Assembly: GCA_947630775.1 (NCBI GenBank)
Contig: CANRIY010000013.1
Coordinates: forward strand, 1-20,333
DNA length: 20,333 nucleotides
Direction of reading: 5' to 3'
Source of the DNA: an uncultured Clostridia bacterium
Lineage (GTDB): Bacteria > Bacillota > Clostridia > Christensenellales > Borkfalkiaceae
The notes under the pieces are model-generated. The model was given only the letters and a program-made list of their open reading frames with translations. It did no database searches and was not told the origin of the DNA. Positions 6,801 through 13,542 of the stretch are shown piece by piece. A program made the translations under genes and the position numbers. Every line of letters begins with the position of its first letter. Position 1 is the first letter of the stretch.

Positions 6801-7028
6801 TTACTTTACGACTGTGAAATTTTTTACACGTGACGCCTTGAAGGAGAGGCTGACGGAGAACCCGTGCCGCGCCTTTTCCACCGTCAAGACGGGCTCGCCG
6901 TCGAGATCGAAATACTCCCGCGCGACGCGACAAAAGTCCCTCAGCGCCTGTGCGCGGCTCTCACGGTTGAGCCCCTCTTTGTCCTGCTCGAACATCCGCG
7001 CGATGCGCTGTCTGTCCTCTTCTCTCAT
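6801..7028 (-). CDS. Small protein coupled to MinD, candidate divergent MinE
   Basis: A 75-aa protein whose ATG overlaps the minD stop by four bases (ATGA), so translation is coupled. This is the usual place of minE in minD-minE operons. Its layout fits MinE: a helical N-terminal half (RQRIARMFEQDKEGLNRES), then ALRDFCRVAREYFDLDGEPVLTVEK and a beta-like GFSVSLSFKA, comparable in order and spacing to the MinE pattern LKEDLIKVISKYMDID....L with a final strand. MinE forms a ring that displaces MinD from the membrane and drives pole-to-pole oscillation. Similarity is weak at the residue level, and the N-terminal membrane-binding peptide usual in MinE is missing or very short. It could instead be an unrelated MinD partner. 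The assignment rests on position, size and a by-eye alignment. Confidence 0.6.
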   Translation of the reverse strand: MREEDRQRIARMFEQDKEGLNRESRAQALRDFCRVAREYFDLDGEPVLTVEKARHGFSVSLSFKASRVKNFTVVK

Positions 7029-7750
7029 GGGTTCCCCCCCGTCTTTTTTTGCTGTTCCCGTCCGCCGCAGAGATAGAACTCGGCAAGCGCACGGAAGGCG
7101 CGCGACCGCGCCACGATGTTTTCGAGATAGAACTTATCCTCTTCGGGGATCGCCGCAAAGAGGGAGATCCCGAGCGCCTTTGCGATCTCCTGCGGGCGCA
7201 TGACTTCGCCGCGGCGGGCAAAGTCCTTCCGCACGAGATTGACGGCGAGCCCCACCTCTTCGAACCGATAACTTTTGAGAATATTTGCGACGCGGTCGGC
7301 GTCCCGCATGGCGGAAATATGCGGGGTCGTGACGAGAAGGGCCTCGTCCGCACACGCCGCGGCACGGTGGAAGCCCTCCTCGATGCCCGCGGGAGAGTCG
7401 ATGAGAATGAAATCAAACTGCGGCGAGAGAGCGTCAAGAATGAGCCTTACCGCCTGCGGGGAGACGTAACGCTCGCTCACGCGGTTGCTCGAAAGGGCGT
7501 AGAGCGTCGGAAAGCGCGGGTGTTTGATGAGGGCCTGACGGGGACGGCAGCGCCCCTCGATCGCGTCTACAATGTCGTAGAGCGCGAGATGTTCGACGCC
7601 GAGGACGACGTCCACGTTGTTGAGCCCGAAATCCAGATCGCAGACGATGACGCGCTTCCCCTTTTTGGCAAGCTGTGCGGCGAGATTACAGGCGACGGTC
7701 GTCTTTCCGACGCCGCCCTTCCCGGAAGTTACGACGATCTTGATTGCCAT
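7025..7750 (-). CDS. minD: Septum site-determining protein MinD (ParA/MinD ATPase)
   Basis: A 241-aa P-loop ATPase. The start at 7750 (MAIKIVVTSGKGGVGKTT) has a strong GGAGG site. It shows the deviant Walker A KGGVGKTT (11-18, with signature Lys11), CDLDFGLNNVDVVLGVEH (37-54), Walker B ILIDSPAG (115-122) and the MinD-type TTPHISAMRDADRV (141-154), which separate MinD from plasmid ParA. MinD dimerises with ATP on the membrane and, with MinC, prevents Z-ring assembly at the poles. The family is usually about 265 residues and ends in an amphipathic membrane helix. Here the C-terminus is shorter and ends REQQKKTGGNP, so the membrane helix is absent, or is replaced by VARSRAFRALAEFYL (213-227). 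No minC precedes it: the 500 bases upstream are non-coding. A small minE-like gene follows with a four-base overlap. Confidence 0.88.
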   Translation of the reverse strand: MAIKIVVTSGKGGVGKTTVACNLAAQLAKKGKRVIVCDLDFGLNNVDVVLGVEHLALYDIVDAIEGRCRPRQALIKHPRFPTLYALSSNRVSERYVSPQAVRLILDALSPQFDFILIDSPAGIEEGFHRAAACADEALLVTTPHISAMRDADRVANILKSYRFEEVGLAVNLVRKDFARRGEVMRPQEIAKALGISLFAAIPEEDKFYLENIVARSRAFRALAEFYLCGGREQQKKTGGNP

Positions 7751-7779
7751 TCCTGCCTCCCCGCACGGTCTTTCCTTGA

Positions 7780-7788
7780 ATTTTATCA
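7780..7788 (-). promoter_or_regulatory. Possible extended -10 promoter of minD
   Basis: On the minus strand TGATAAAAT forms an extended -10 (TG-n-TAAAAT), with the hexamer at 7780-7785, 30 bases before the minD start. There is no good -35 hexamer at 17 bp, so this is only a candidate. Confidence 0.3.
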
Positions 7789-7850
7789 CATACAAAGCGG
7801 GATTTTCGCGCTGATACCGTCGAAAAACCGCAAATAACAACGGAAAGGGC

Positions 7851-8020
7851 CCCCTTGGCGGATTTTAGGGGAAGTGGGTTGAAGCCCCCTCGCTGCCCCT
7901 TTCAGGGGAAGTGGCGAACGTAGTGAGCCAAAGGGGTTTCCAAAACCCCTTAGTCTCGGCTACACCTCGACAGCTCCCCTGAGAGGGGCGCCGAGAGCCC
8001 CCCACCTCGGCTCTCCCTCG
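7851..8020. repeat. Dispersed intergenic repeat, non-coding
   Basis: No gene is visible here. The stretch is made of G/C-run hairpins, including AAGGGGTTT-CCA-AAACCCCTT (7931-7951). It shares the block AAGGGGTTTCCAAA(A/G)CCCCT(T/C)AGTC and the following CTCGACAGCTC with the repeat at 2244-2291. The two copies differ mainly in the bases between these anchors. Confidence 0.65.
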
Positions 8021-8024
8021 AGGG

Positions 8025-8162
8025 GAAAATTTTGCATTCTGCCAAAGATTGATAATCTTTGGCGCAAAATTTTCTTGGCATTTGCCCATATGTTTCGGGC
8101 AAATGCTGACCGAATGCGGGTCTCTACCCGCATGAGACGCTGTCGCGCCGCCCTTGCGCGAC
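8025..8162. other. Array of four consecutive hairpins upstream of the surface-gene terminator
   Basis: Four well-paired inverted repeats follow one another with short gaps. A: GAAAATTTTGC (8025-8035) with 8064-8074, enclosing GCCAAAGATT (8041-8050) with 8054-8063. B: GCATTTGCCC (8078-8087) with 8097-8106. C: ATGCGGGT (8114-8121) with 8126-8133. D: GTCGCGC (8142-8148) with 8156-8162. None encodes a protein. It may be a structured RNA, a genome-scattered palindromic repeat, or both. I do not recognise a known RNA family. Confidence 0.6.
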
Positions 8163-8210
8163 TGAGGGGGTGTCGTTCTCAATCACGCCCCCGTGTCATA
8201 CCGTAAGATA

Positions 8211-8250
8211 GCAAAACACCCGCTGTGCAACTGCACAGCGGGTGTTTTGC
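8211..8250 (-). terminator. Strong terminator after the first surface-protein gene
   Basis: GCAAAACACCCGCTGTGCA (8211-8229) is the exact reverse complement of 8232-8250, a perfect 19-bp stem with a two-base loop. On the minus strand the GC-rich core is followed by TGTTTTGCTAT. It begins seven bases past the stop codon of the 1679-aa gene. The symmetry would allow action in both directions. Confidence 0.85.
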
Positions 8251-8257
8251 CGATCAT

Positions 8258-11200
8258 TTAGTTCTTCTTACGGCGGACCGCGTAGACGACCGCGACTGCG
8301 CCGAGGGCGGCAATGACTCCGCCGACGACCGCAAGGGTGATCCAAAGAGCATTATTGGACTGTTCGTTCTCGACGATGCCGCTTTCAAAAGTAATCACGT
8401 AATTCGCGCTCGTGAGGCCGCTCGGGGTCACCGTCGAGGTGCCGTCTCCGTTATCTACCCTTTCAAGGTGAAGCTCACCTTCGAGCACGCTCTCGTCCTC
8501 GCCGTTCACAAACCCTTCGTAGCTCACGCTACCGTCACGGTTCACACGGACGGTCAGCGCTCTTTCCGTGACTTTAACCTCGATGAACGCTTGGTTACCG
8601 ACGGGCTCGACCTCATAGTTCGCCGTGCCGTCCCCCGTCACGTGGATCTCGACGATCTTCGCGTACGTGTGCGTCCCGACATTGCTGTCGCTCAGCACGA
8701 GTTTCACTCTCACCGTAAGGCTGAGTTCGGCAGCCGTCGTTGTTTCGCCCGAAGAGAGCGTGACCGTCGCTTCCTCCACTTCGCCTTCGAATTCCGCACT
8801 GCCGTCGTACTCCTTCACGGCGGAGATCCCGCCGATCCGCACAGATGCCTTCTTCACGGTGAACTCTACCGATGCGGTCACATCTCCGAGCGTAATATTC
8901 GCCGTATAAACGCCGCTGTTTACAACACTATCTACAACTTCGCTTTCCGCATTCTTATAGATGATTGCGGGAGCCGCAACGAGCCCATCGGGATCCACAA
9001 CGACCGTCGCCTCGATCGCGTCGCCGCTGAACGTCGTATTTGCGGGCGCGACCACTTTCACCGTGCCGAGCTCAGCGCCGTCGTGCACACAATGCACCGT
9101 GATCGTGTCGCCCGCGGCGGTGTAGGTGTAATTGCTGTGATCGTGCTCCTTGGCAAGATAGATTTCGCTTTCGCCCTTACGGACGCAGACCTCGTTATCG
9201 TTCGTTTCGACGGTATATTCGCCCTCGATCGCCTTGCCGTCTTTCGACGTGATCGTAAGTTCCTTGATCACCGTTTCGTCCTCGCCGAGCTTAGGAACCG
9301 CAAGGATGAGCTTGCCGCCGTCTTTTACCGTCACAACATCTCCGCTTTCCGCAGTGAAAATGCCATTTTCGAGCGTGAGCTTGCCGCCGTCGACCGTGAT
9401 CTTACCCGTGAGAGTATGCCCGAGAAGATTGATGATGACGTCCATCCCCGCTGCGATCGTGATGTTTTCGCTGATAGATTCATTGACGTAGATCCTGTCG
9501 CCCGCAGACGCCTTTGCAAGCGCCTCTTCGAGCGTATTAAAGCTGCCGACATGGACGGAGCCTTCGCTATAGAGGTCGATCTTCTTTGCATCCGCCTCAA
9601 AGATGAAGCTGCCGTTTTCGGGGTCGGTCTTGAGGCCGCCGCTCAGATCGACGGGGTTTCCGTCGTTGGTGACGGTGAGATTGGAGGGAAGTTCTTCCGA
9701 AGAGAACTGCACCTGCGAAGCGTTGCCCTCTTCATCCTTAGAAAGTTCGATCTGGACGTTCTCGGTTGTATTTAATTGACCCAGTGACTTAACATGGATG
9801 TCCGTCTCGGAGCCCGTGATCTCAATGAGTTTCGACCTTTGTTGGCCCGCGCCCGGAACCGATGTCCCGATCAAGAGCTGGTCGGGCGCATCCACCTTGC
9901 AGTTTTCGATGGTAGTTTTCGGTCCGTTCGCATGTCCCAAGATAACGCCGGATCCGGTAGATCCGTCACCGATCTCGACGCTGATTTCCGAAAGCGTGCC
10001 GTTCTTCAACGTGAAATTGTCTTCGCAGTAACCTGCTACGCCGCCCGCCTTCCAGTCGCTGGATACGGAGGATCCTGTCATTTCCAAATTTTCAACCGAG
10101 ACAACTCCAAACGTATGCCCGATGACCGCGCCGTTGAAAACACGATAGCCCGTGATATCATGATCGACGGTAATATTTTCGAGTTTGATATCCGATTGAA
10201 CAGTCCCGAAGTGGCTTTGGCCGATAATTGCGCCGCCGGCCAATGTCGTATCGTCTTTCTCATTCAACGCGTCAAGGAAACCGTGCCCTACCGTGAAGAC
10301 GGAATCTTTGAGCGTTATTCTATATACATCCACCGTGGCTTCGCTTGGATTCGTTGCATAACCTATCAAGCCGACAAACATTTCCCGCGCAACGATCCCG
10401 CTGATCTCATGATTATCTCCGTCGAGGGTACCCATGAAGGGGTTGGTCTTGTTGCCTGCAGGCATAAAATTCGGCTCTTTCGTTTCGGCGGCAAGAGCGA
10501 CGCCGTTTGCGGCACCCGAAGCAAAATCAAGATTCGCACTGAGTTTCGCAGTTTTTCCCCGAAAACTATCTAAACCGCTGTTGACATAGAGCGCAAAGTA
10601 GCCCCATTCTTCGGGCGTGCCGATCAGGAACGTCTTGTCGATGTTATTCTTGTATCGATCATACCATTCCTGCGCCTTGAGATTGGGCGCAAACTTCACT
10701 TCGTAAAGCTCACCGTCCTGATACGACTCTCCCGCCTTGATATATCCGCCGAGGAACTTTCCGAAATATTTTTCGAGCCCCGCGATTTGGTCGCCACTGA
10801 AAGAGCCGCCCGTGATGACCGCTTTGGCGTCGCCTTCGAACGTGAACACCCCCTGATAGGTGCCGCTCGGGATGGTGAGCGTCCCGTTTTGCACCGTGAC
10901 CGAAGTAACGCCTTCCTTGCCCGTGACAGTCACGGCTTCCAGCGTCACATCGCCGTCAACGGTGATGTTGTTGCAAATGACCGTGCCGTTCTTAATCGAA
11001 GCGCCCTCTTTGAGCGTTAATCCGCCTTCGAACGTCACCTTAAAATTCACAACGGAATTGAGATTGAGCGTGATGCCGTTTCCGATCTCAACATCGCCCG
11101 AAACGGTTGCGTCTTGAAGGACGGAGATCGTATCGTTTGCCTTCGCCTTCTGAAGGGCAGCCTGCAAAGTGGAGACCTTTTCGGAGCCGACGATGAAATA

Positions 11201-13297
11201 CTCCCCTTCATTGACGAGCGTTACAAGATAGTCGCCGTTGCCGTCCGGACTGCTCGCCAAGCCATCGGGGGAGACAATATCGTTGAAGTCCCAAGAGAAT
11301 CTGCATGCCGTGGTGCCGTCTGCAAGGTAATTTCCAAGATCGACAACAAAGATTTTTGTTTTATTTTTGGCAGAAACGGCGCCTTCGCCTAAGCCGCACT
11401 CATAAGTATGATTCTGATAGTCGTTACTATCTTTCCAAGCGAATAGCTCACCTGCGCGGCGACCGACGACATTGCCCTCCGTTCCGAATGCCAGATCGGA
11501 GAGAATATTTCCGCCTTTGATTTGAACACAGCCCGCGTATTCATCCACATTCGAATCGGTGATAAAGATGTCCTTAAGTTTGAACAAGGAAAGCAAATTA
11601 CAATTACGTGTGTATTGAGCATTTTTAGTATCATAATACGTTGCGGGAACATATCCCGTTTGACGGATCGTCCCGCTTTCAAGGACCAACGTTGTATATT
11701 GGCTCACCTGTATAAATGAGCCGCCCGTGATCGCCTTTCCGCTCTTCACGGACAAGACCAATTCGCCGTCCTGCCGATCGCTCCCATCGCAAATGACAAA
11801 GGAATTTCTATACACGGCGCCGTTGCCTCCGGTGATATGATACGTATTCGACGGCTCCACCGTGAGTTTATGTCCGTTCAAGTCGAGCTTCAATTCTCCC
11901 TTAAGGTCTGTGAGTCCGATTTGGCCGATTTGATTATCCGTTAAAAGCGTAATGGTGCGGGTCTCTGCCTGCATTTTTTTGGCAGCCAAAAGGGCAGAAG
12001 TAAACGTTGCATAATAATGCTTTTCGCCATTCACCTCCAAAAGAGCCCCCGCTCTGTTCTCATCGATACGGCTCACCTGATAATATCTGGTAAGGATCGC
12101 GCCGGTTTGTGTTGTCTCCTGATAAAGTTCCATCCAATACCCATCGGGAACGTATGTAGATAAGTCTATACCCCATCTGCCGCCCGTCAAAGTAATGGTC
12201 ACCTCGGAATTTCCCAAATTTTCCCGCGTATATTCTCCGCCCCATTCATCCATTTCATAAGATGTACAACACTGTATGTTTGTTGACGTTTTCAAAGTCG
12301 CGCTTGTATATTGCGCAAAATCTCCGCCTTTGATCTGTACATCGCTGTGACGGTAATCTTTAAGTTTTTCAATCAACTCCTTTTGCAATTTTAATTCTGC
12401 GTCAATCTTTTTTTGATCTTCCTCATAAAGATGACCTATGCCTTCATCGTCAACATAAAAATCGTCAGGATAATAAGGATCTCTGGTGTAAGTGTATACC
12501 CCGAAAAGATACACATTATTCATGTTCCCATCATCAGTATAAGGACTCGTCATGAATTTACCGTCATTGATCGTTAAATTCGCGTCTATAACTTTGAACA
12601 CTTCTCCATATTCGCCGGTGAAAGTACCGCCGTTAACCGTTACGGAAGAATTGGAGATCGTCTGATCGGTATCATCGGCACCGGGAATATAGAGGCCGCT
12701 GATGATCATACTTTGGCCCCATGATTTAACACCGTTGTAATAGTCATCCGCCCCGGGGTCACCCTTGCTCTCCGGCCTTTCCAAGCCGATATTGGCGTTG
12801 ACCGTCAGGTCGCCATAGTTATATATAACGGACGCTTGCCGCCAACGAGAACTTTCAATAAGCCCGTTCGACACAACTTTCCCGCTATAATTTCCGGAGG
12901 AGTCGATGATGGAGAGGGTGCCGTAGTTCACGATCACATAATCACTCCAGCGATTCAGGGCAAGCGAAAGCTTGTGGCCGGCGAGGTCGAGCCTGATATT
13001 CTGACCCCTTTCCACAATCAATTCGTAATATTTGGTGCCCTCGCCGCCGCTCGTGATCGAGTTCATCTCAATGTTCGCGCCAAGCTTGATCAACGTCGGC
13101 GTCTCGCCGGCGGCCGCGACGGCATCCTTTAAGGCCTTTTCGGTCATGACCGTTTCGGTGTGCTCGGGGGTGAACCCGCTCCCCTCTTCCGCGCTGGCCG
13201 TGCGGGCGGGCAATGCAAAGACGATGCCGAGCGTCAATGTCACGATGAGCGCCGCAATGAGGAACAGCATCAAACCCTGTTTCTTCAATACTTTCAT
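8258..13297 (-). CDS. Giant secreted beta-helix surface protein, paralogue 1 (1679 aa)
   Basis: The ATG at 13297 follows an ideal AGGAGG site. A Sec signal occupies residues 1-36 (cleavage likely after ASA). The body repeats a capping module, AL..A...(T)I.LL.D......LDLNGH.L, at about 54-112, 432-482, 710-770 and 1254-1310. Each is followed by beta-helix strands such as SVTVNGGTFTG, VQIKGGNILS and KLTLENGIFTA, as in pectate-lyase-like right-handed helices. Residues about 893-1135 hold NSGLDSFRGKTAKL and GLUG-like repeats (GGAIIGQ, NGAVIGHTFG, GGVAGYC, SGVILGHANG). Next come Ig-like stretches (about 1375-1480), a YDG-like segment (KEYDGSAEFEG, about 1495) and an MBG-like domain (about 1579-1640). 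The C-terminus is a transmembrane helix (about 1650-1673) and RRKKN, with no LPXTG. It is therefore secreted and membrane-tethered; an adhesin or glycan-interacting role is an inference. No catalytic site was recognised. Confidence 0.9.
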   Translation of the reverse strand: MKVLKKQGLMLFLIAALIVTLTLGIVFALPARTASAEEGSGFTPEHTETVMTEKALKDAVAAAGETPTLIKLGANIEMNSITSGGEGTKYYELIVERGQNIRLDLAGHKLSLALNRWSDYVIVNYGTLSIIDSSGNYSGKVVSNGLIESSRWRQASVIYNYGDLTVNANIGLERPESKGDPGADDYYNGVKSWGQSMIISGLYIPGADDTDQTISNSSVTVNGGTFTGEYGEVFKVIDANLTINDGKFMTSPYTDDGNMNNVYLFGVYTYTRDPYYPDDFYVDDEGIGHLYEEDQKKIDAELKLQKELIEKLKDYRHSDVQIKGGDFAQYTSATLKTSTNIQCCTSYEMDEWGGEYTRENLGNSEVTITLTGGRWGIDLSTYVPDGYWMELYQETTQTGAILTRYYQVSRIDENRAGALLEVNGEKHYYATFTSALLAAKKMQAETRTITLLTDNQIGQIGLTDLKGELKLDLNGHKLTVEPSNTYHITGGNGAVYRNSFVICDGSDRQDGELVLSVKSGKAITGGSFIQVSQYTTLVLESGTIRQTGYVPATYYDTKNAQYTRNCNLLSLFKLKDIFITDSNVDEYAGCVQIKGGNILSDLAFGTEGNVVGRRAGELFAWKDSNDYQNHTYECGLGEGAVSAKNKTKIFVVDLGNYLADGTTACRFSWDFNDIVSPDGLASSPDGNGDYLVTLVNEGEYFIVGSEKVSTLQAALQKAKANDTISVLQDATVSGDVEIGNGITLNLNSVVNFKVTFEGGLTLKEGASIKNGTVICNNITVDGDVTLEAVTVTGKEGVTSVTVQNGTLTIPSGTYQGVFTFEGDAKAVITGGSFSGDQIAGLEKYFGKFLGGYIKAGESYQDGELYEVKFAPNLKAQEWYDRYKNNIDKTFLIGTPEEWGYFALYVNSGLDSFRGKTAKLSANLDFASGAANGVALAAETKEPNFMPAGNKTNPFMGTLDGDNHEISGIVAREMFVGLIGYATNPSEATVDVYRITLKDSVFTVGHGFLDALNEKDDTTLAGGAIIGQSHFGTVQSDIKLENITVDHDITGYRVFNGAVIGHTFGVVSVENLEMTGSSVSSDWKAGGVAGYCEDNFTLKNGTLSEISVEIGDGSTGSGVILGHANGPKTTIENCKVDAPDQLLIGTSVPGAGQQRSKLIEITGSETDIHVKSLGQLNTTENVQIELSKDEEGNASQVQFSSEELPSNLTVTNDGNPVDLSGGLKTDPENGSFIFEADAKKIDLYSEGSVHVGSFNTLEEALAKASAGDRIYVNESISENITIAAGMDVIINLLGHTLTGKITVDGGKLTLENGIFTAESGDVVTVKDGGKLILAVPKLGEDETVIKELTITSKDGKAIEGEYTVETNDNEVCVRKGESEIYLAKEHDHSNYTYTAAGDTITVHCVHDGAELGTVKVVAPANTTFSGDAIEATVVVDPDGLVAAPAIIYKNAESEVVDSVVNSGVYTANITLGDVTASVEFTVKKASVRIGGISAVKEYDGSAEFEGEVEEATVTLSSGETTTAAELSLTVRVKLVLSDSNVGTHTYAKIVEIHVTGDGTANYEVEPVGNQAFIEVKVTERALTVRVNRDGSVSYEGFVNGEDESVLEGELHLERVDNGDGTSTVTPSGLTSANYVITFESGIVENEQSNNALWITLAVVGGVIAALGAVAVVYAVRRKKN

Positions 13298-13372
13298 ACT
13301 TCCTCCTGAATTGCTTTACGGATCTTATTTTCTCCGCTTCTGCCGAAATTTATTTTCCATTAAGAGTTTTTT

Positions 13373-13409
13373 AGTTTGTCATAGAATGACAAACTGCCCC
13401 CATGGGGGC
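13373..13409 (-). promoter_or_regulatory. Paired leader hairpins of surface-protein gene 1
   Basis: Just after the predicted transcription start, the leader RNA would form GCCCCCATGGGGGC (13396-13409, a perfect palindrome) directly abutting a 10-bp stem AGTTTGTCAT-aga-ATGACAAACT (13373-13395). No T-run follows on the minus strand (A's instead), so these are not a terminator. The remaining 70 bases to the start codon are unlike those of gene 2. An RNA-stability or regulatory role is possible. Confidence 0.6.
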
Positions 13410-13431
13410 AAAATCTTTCAAAATCGGTTTT

Positions 13432-13460
13432 ATCATATCATCCGAAATGAGGATTGTCAA
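13432..13460 (-). promoter_or_regulatory. Promoter of surface-protein gene 1
   Basis: On the minus strand TTGACA (13455-13460), a 17-bp spacer and TATGAT (13432-13437) with a TG extended -10 element. The expected start is near 13425, giving a leader of about 128 bases. It lies in the duplicated block, so genes 1 and 2 have the same promoter. Confidence 0.85.
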
Positions 13461-13502
13461 GGAAATATTTCAATTTTAGCGAAAAAATTTCCTTATTTTA
13501 TA

Positions 13503-13528
13503 AAGACCGCCGCAAATGCGGCGGTCTT
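13503..13528 (-). terminator. Terminator of surface-protein gene 2
   Basis: AAGACCGCCGCA (13503-13514) pairs perfectly with TGCGGCGGTCTT (13517-13528) around a two-base loop. On the minus strand it continues as TTTATAAAAT. It lies 14 bases after the stop codon of gene 2. Confidence 0.85.
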
Positions 13529-13542
13529 CAAAAGATTTTTGC

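Noticed and set aside
7049..7837. Plus-strand open frame of 262 aa opposite minD
   Set aside because: The minus-strand product is a clear MinD, so this frame is its antisense shadow.
7751..8257. Search for a minC gene upstream of minD
   Set aside because: No minus-strand frame of suitable length or pattern exists here. The stretch holds only repeats, hairpins and a terminator.
8225..9775. Plus-strand open frame of 516 aa opposite surface gene 1
   Set aside because: It is antisense to a well-supported gene and a similar frame (13516-15117) appears opposite gene 2 because the DNA is duplicated. The Arg/Asp/His-rich composition is typical of a shadow frame.
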